Positions 5,193 to 6,295 of a DNA stretch of 6,295 bases are shown here, piece by piece. Source of the stretch: Acidimicrobiaceae bacterium (GTDB lineage Bacteria; Actinomycetota; Acidimicrobiia; Acidimicrobiales; Palsa-688); assembly GCA_030838025.1 (NCBI GenBank), contig JAUTXM010000199.1, positions 1-6,295 of the forward strand. Reading direction: 5' to 3'. Both the position numbers and the translations under genes were made by a program. The notes below the pieces were generated by a model. That model had not been told where the DNA came from, searched no databases, and was given only the letters and a program-made list of their open reading frames with translations. Each line of letters begins with the position of its first letter. The stretch's first letter is position 1.

Positions 5193-6295
5193 ATGACAAT
5201 CCTGATCCGCAACGGCACCGTGGTCTCCTCGACCGGCGCCACGCCCATGGACGTGCTGATCGACGGCGAGACCATCGCGGCCCTGTACGCCCCTGGAGCC
5301 GCGGCGTCCCAGGGAGTCGTTTCCGACCGCGACATCGACGCCACCGGCAAGTTCGTCATCCCGGGCGGCATCGACGTGCACACCCACATGGAGATGCCCT
5401 TCGGCGGCACCATGTCGGCCGACACCTTCGAGACCGGCACGCGTGCCGCGGCATGGGGCGGCACCACAACCATCATCGACTTCGCGACCCATCACACCGG
5501 GGAGCGGGTCCAGGACATCCTCGCCCTGTGGCACGCCAAGGCCGACGGCAACTGCGCCATCGACTACGGCTTCCACCAGATCATCGGCGGCGTCGACGAC
5601 GACGCGCTGAAGGCCATGGACGAACTGGTCGCCCACGAAGGCGTCACCAGCTTCAAGCTGTTCATGGCGTACCCGGGCGTGTTCTACTCCGATGACGGCC
5701 AGATCCTGAAGGCGATGCAGAAGGCCGCCGACATCGGCGCCACGATCATGATGCACGCCGAAAACGGCATTGCCATCGACGTCCTCGCGGCCCAATGCGT
5801 CAGCCGGGGGGAGACCGACCCGCTGTACCACGGCTTGAGCCGGCCTTCGGTGCTCGAAGGCGAGGCCACCCATCGGGCCTGTGTGTTGGCCGGCGTGGCC
5901 GGCAACGTCCCGCTGTACATCGTCCACATGTCCGCCTCCGAGGCGCTGGAGGCGGTGGCGGCAGCCCGCCACACCGGGGCCAACGTCTTCGCCGAGACCT
6001 GTCCCCAGTACCTGTACTTGACACTCGAGGAGACCTTGGCCAAGCCGGGGTTCGAGGGCGCCAAGTGGGTCTGTTCACCCCCGGTGCGCACCGGCCACGC
6101 CCACCACCAGGCCGATCTCTGGAAAGGCCTGCGCACCAACGAGCTGGCGGTCGTCAGCACCGATCACTGCCCGTTCTGCTTCAAGGAGCAGAAGGAGATC
6201 GGTCTCGGTGACTTCCGCAAGATTCCCAATGGGATGGGCAGCGTGGAGCACCGGATGGATCTCATCTACCAGGGCGTGGTGACGGGCCAGATCAG
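5193..6295 (+). CDS. pydB: Dihydropyrimidinase / D-hydantoinase, C-terminus cut by window edge
   Basis: The first 367 residues of an amidohydrolase that normally runs to about 460-480, so roughly the last fifth is outside the window. It hydrolyses 5,6-dihydrouracil (or dihydrothymine, and hydantoins) to N-carbamoyl-beta-alanine, in the cytosol. The two-metal site is intact as far as seen: His63 and His65 in GIDVHTHMEMPF, carboxylated Lys155 in SFKLFMAYPG, His188 in MMHAEN, His245 in YIVHMSA and Asp324 in STDHCPF. GGTTTIIDF (89-97) and the SFKLFMAYPG loop point to dihydropyrimidinase/hydantoinase rather than allantoinase or dihydroorotase. It is separated by 10 bases from the aminotransferase gene and makes the substrate for the first gene of the operon. 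Whether the natural substrate is dihydropyrimidine or a hydantoin is decided by context only. Confidence 0.93.
   Translation, partial: MTILIRNGTVVSSTGATPMDVLIDGETIAALYAPGAAASQGVVSDRDIDATGKFVIPGGIDVHTHMEMPFGGTMSADTFETGTRAAAWGGTTTIIDFATHHTGERVQDILALWHAKADGNCAIDYGFHQIIGGVDDDALKAMDELVAHEGVTSFKLFMAYPGVFYSDDGQILKAMQKAADIGATIMMHAENGIAIDVLAAQCVSRGETDPLYHGLSRPSVLEGEATHRACVLAGVAGNVPLYIVHMSASEALEAVAAARHTGANVFAETCPQYLYLTLEETLAKPGFEGAKWVCSPPVRTGHAHHQADLWKGLRTNELAVVSTDHCPFCFKEQKEIGLGDFRKIPNGMGSVEHRMDLIYQGVVTGQI

Noticed and set aside
5142..5972. Minus-strand open frame of 276 codons
   Set aside because: It is antisense to dihydropyrimidinase; its His/Val/Gly-rich text is the mirror of GC-biased codons.

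Overview
The window comes from a high-GC actinobacterium. The evidence is strong G/C bias at third codon positions, GTG/TTG start candidates, strong AGGAGG-type ribosome binding sites, and Mycobacteriales/Streptomyces-like protein styles. I cannot name the genus from sequence alone.

Left third (1-1653), minus strand. A secreted M23-like (LytM fold) protein is read from about 1561 down to 722. Its zinc-site residues are altered. It is preceded by a good sigma70-like promoter (TTGTCG-17-TAATAT, 1625-1653) and a strong Shine-Dalgarno. Just downstream on the same strand, an open frame runs from about 654-705 off the left edge. It encodes the C-terminal accessory beta-domains typical of large actinobacterial subtilisin (S8) proteins, but no catalytic domain is visible, so it may be a gene remnant.

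Middle (1654-3031). About 510 bp shows no convincing gene; it holds a short palindrome and a weak antisense coding-like stretch. A complete plus-strand TMEM175/DUF1211-type potassium channel gene follows (2167-2808). After it comes a 223-bp spacer with a stem-loop, an 18/9-bp tandem repeat and an 11-bp long-range inverted repeat.

Right half (3032-6295), plus strand. This is a compact operon for the hydrolytic and transamination end of reductive pyrimidine (uracil/thymine) breakdown: beta-ureidopropionase, class III aminotransferase, and dihydropyrimidinase (cut off by the right edge). Expected flow: dihydrouracil is opened to N-carbamoyl-beta-alanine by dihydropyrimidinase. Beta-ureidopropionase then releases beta-alanine, CO2 and ammonia, and the aminotransferase would convert beta-alanine to malonate semialdehyde. 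The first-step dihydropyrimidine dehydrogenase is not in the window. The first two genes share one reading frame, separated by a TGA-C stop and six sense codons.

I found no RNA genes, CRISPR array, insertion sequence or clearly new multi-gene system. The items most worth a second look are the altered M23 metal site, the catalytic-domain-less S8 tail, the in-frame stop between the two pyrimidine genes, and the tandem repeat ahead of the operon.
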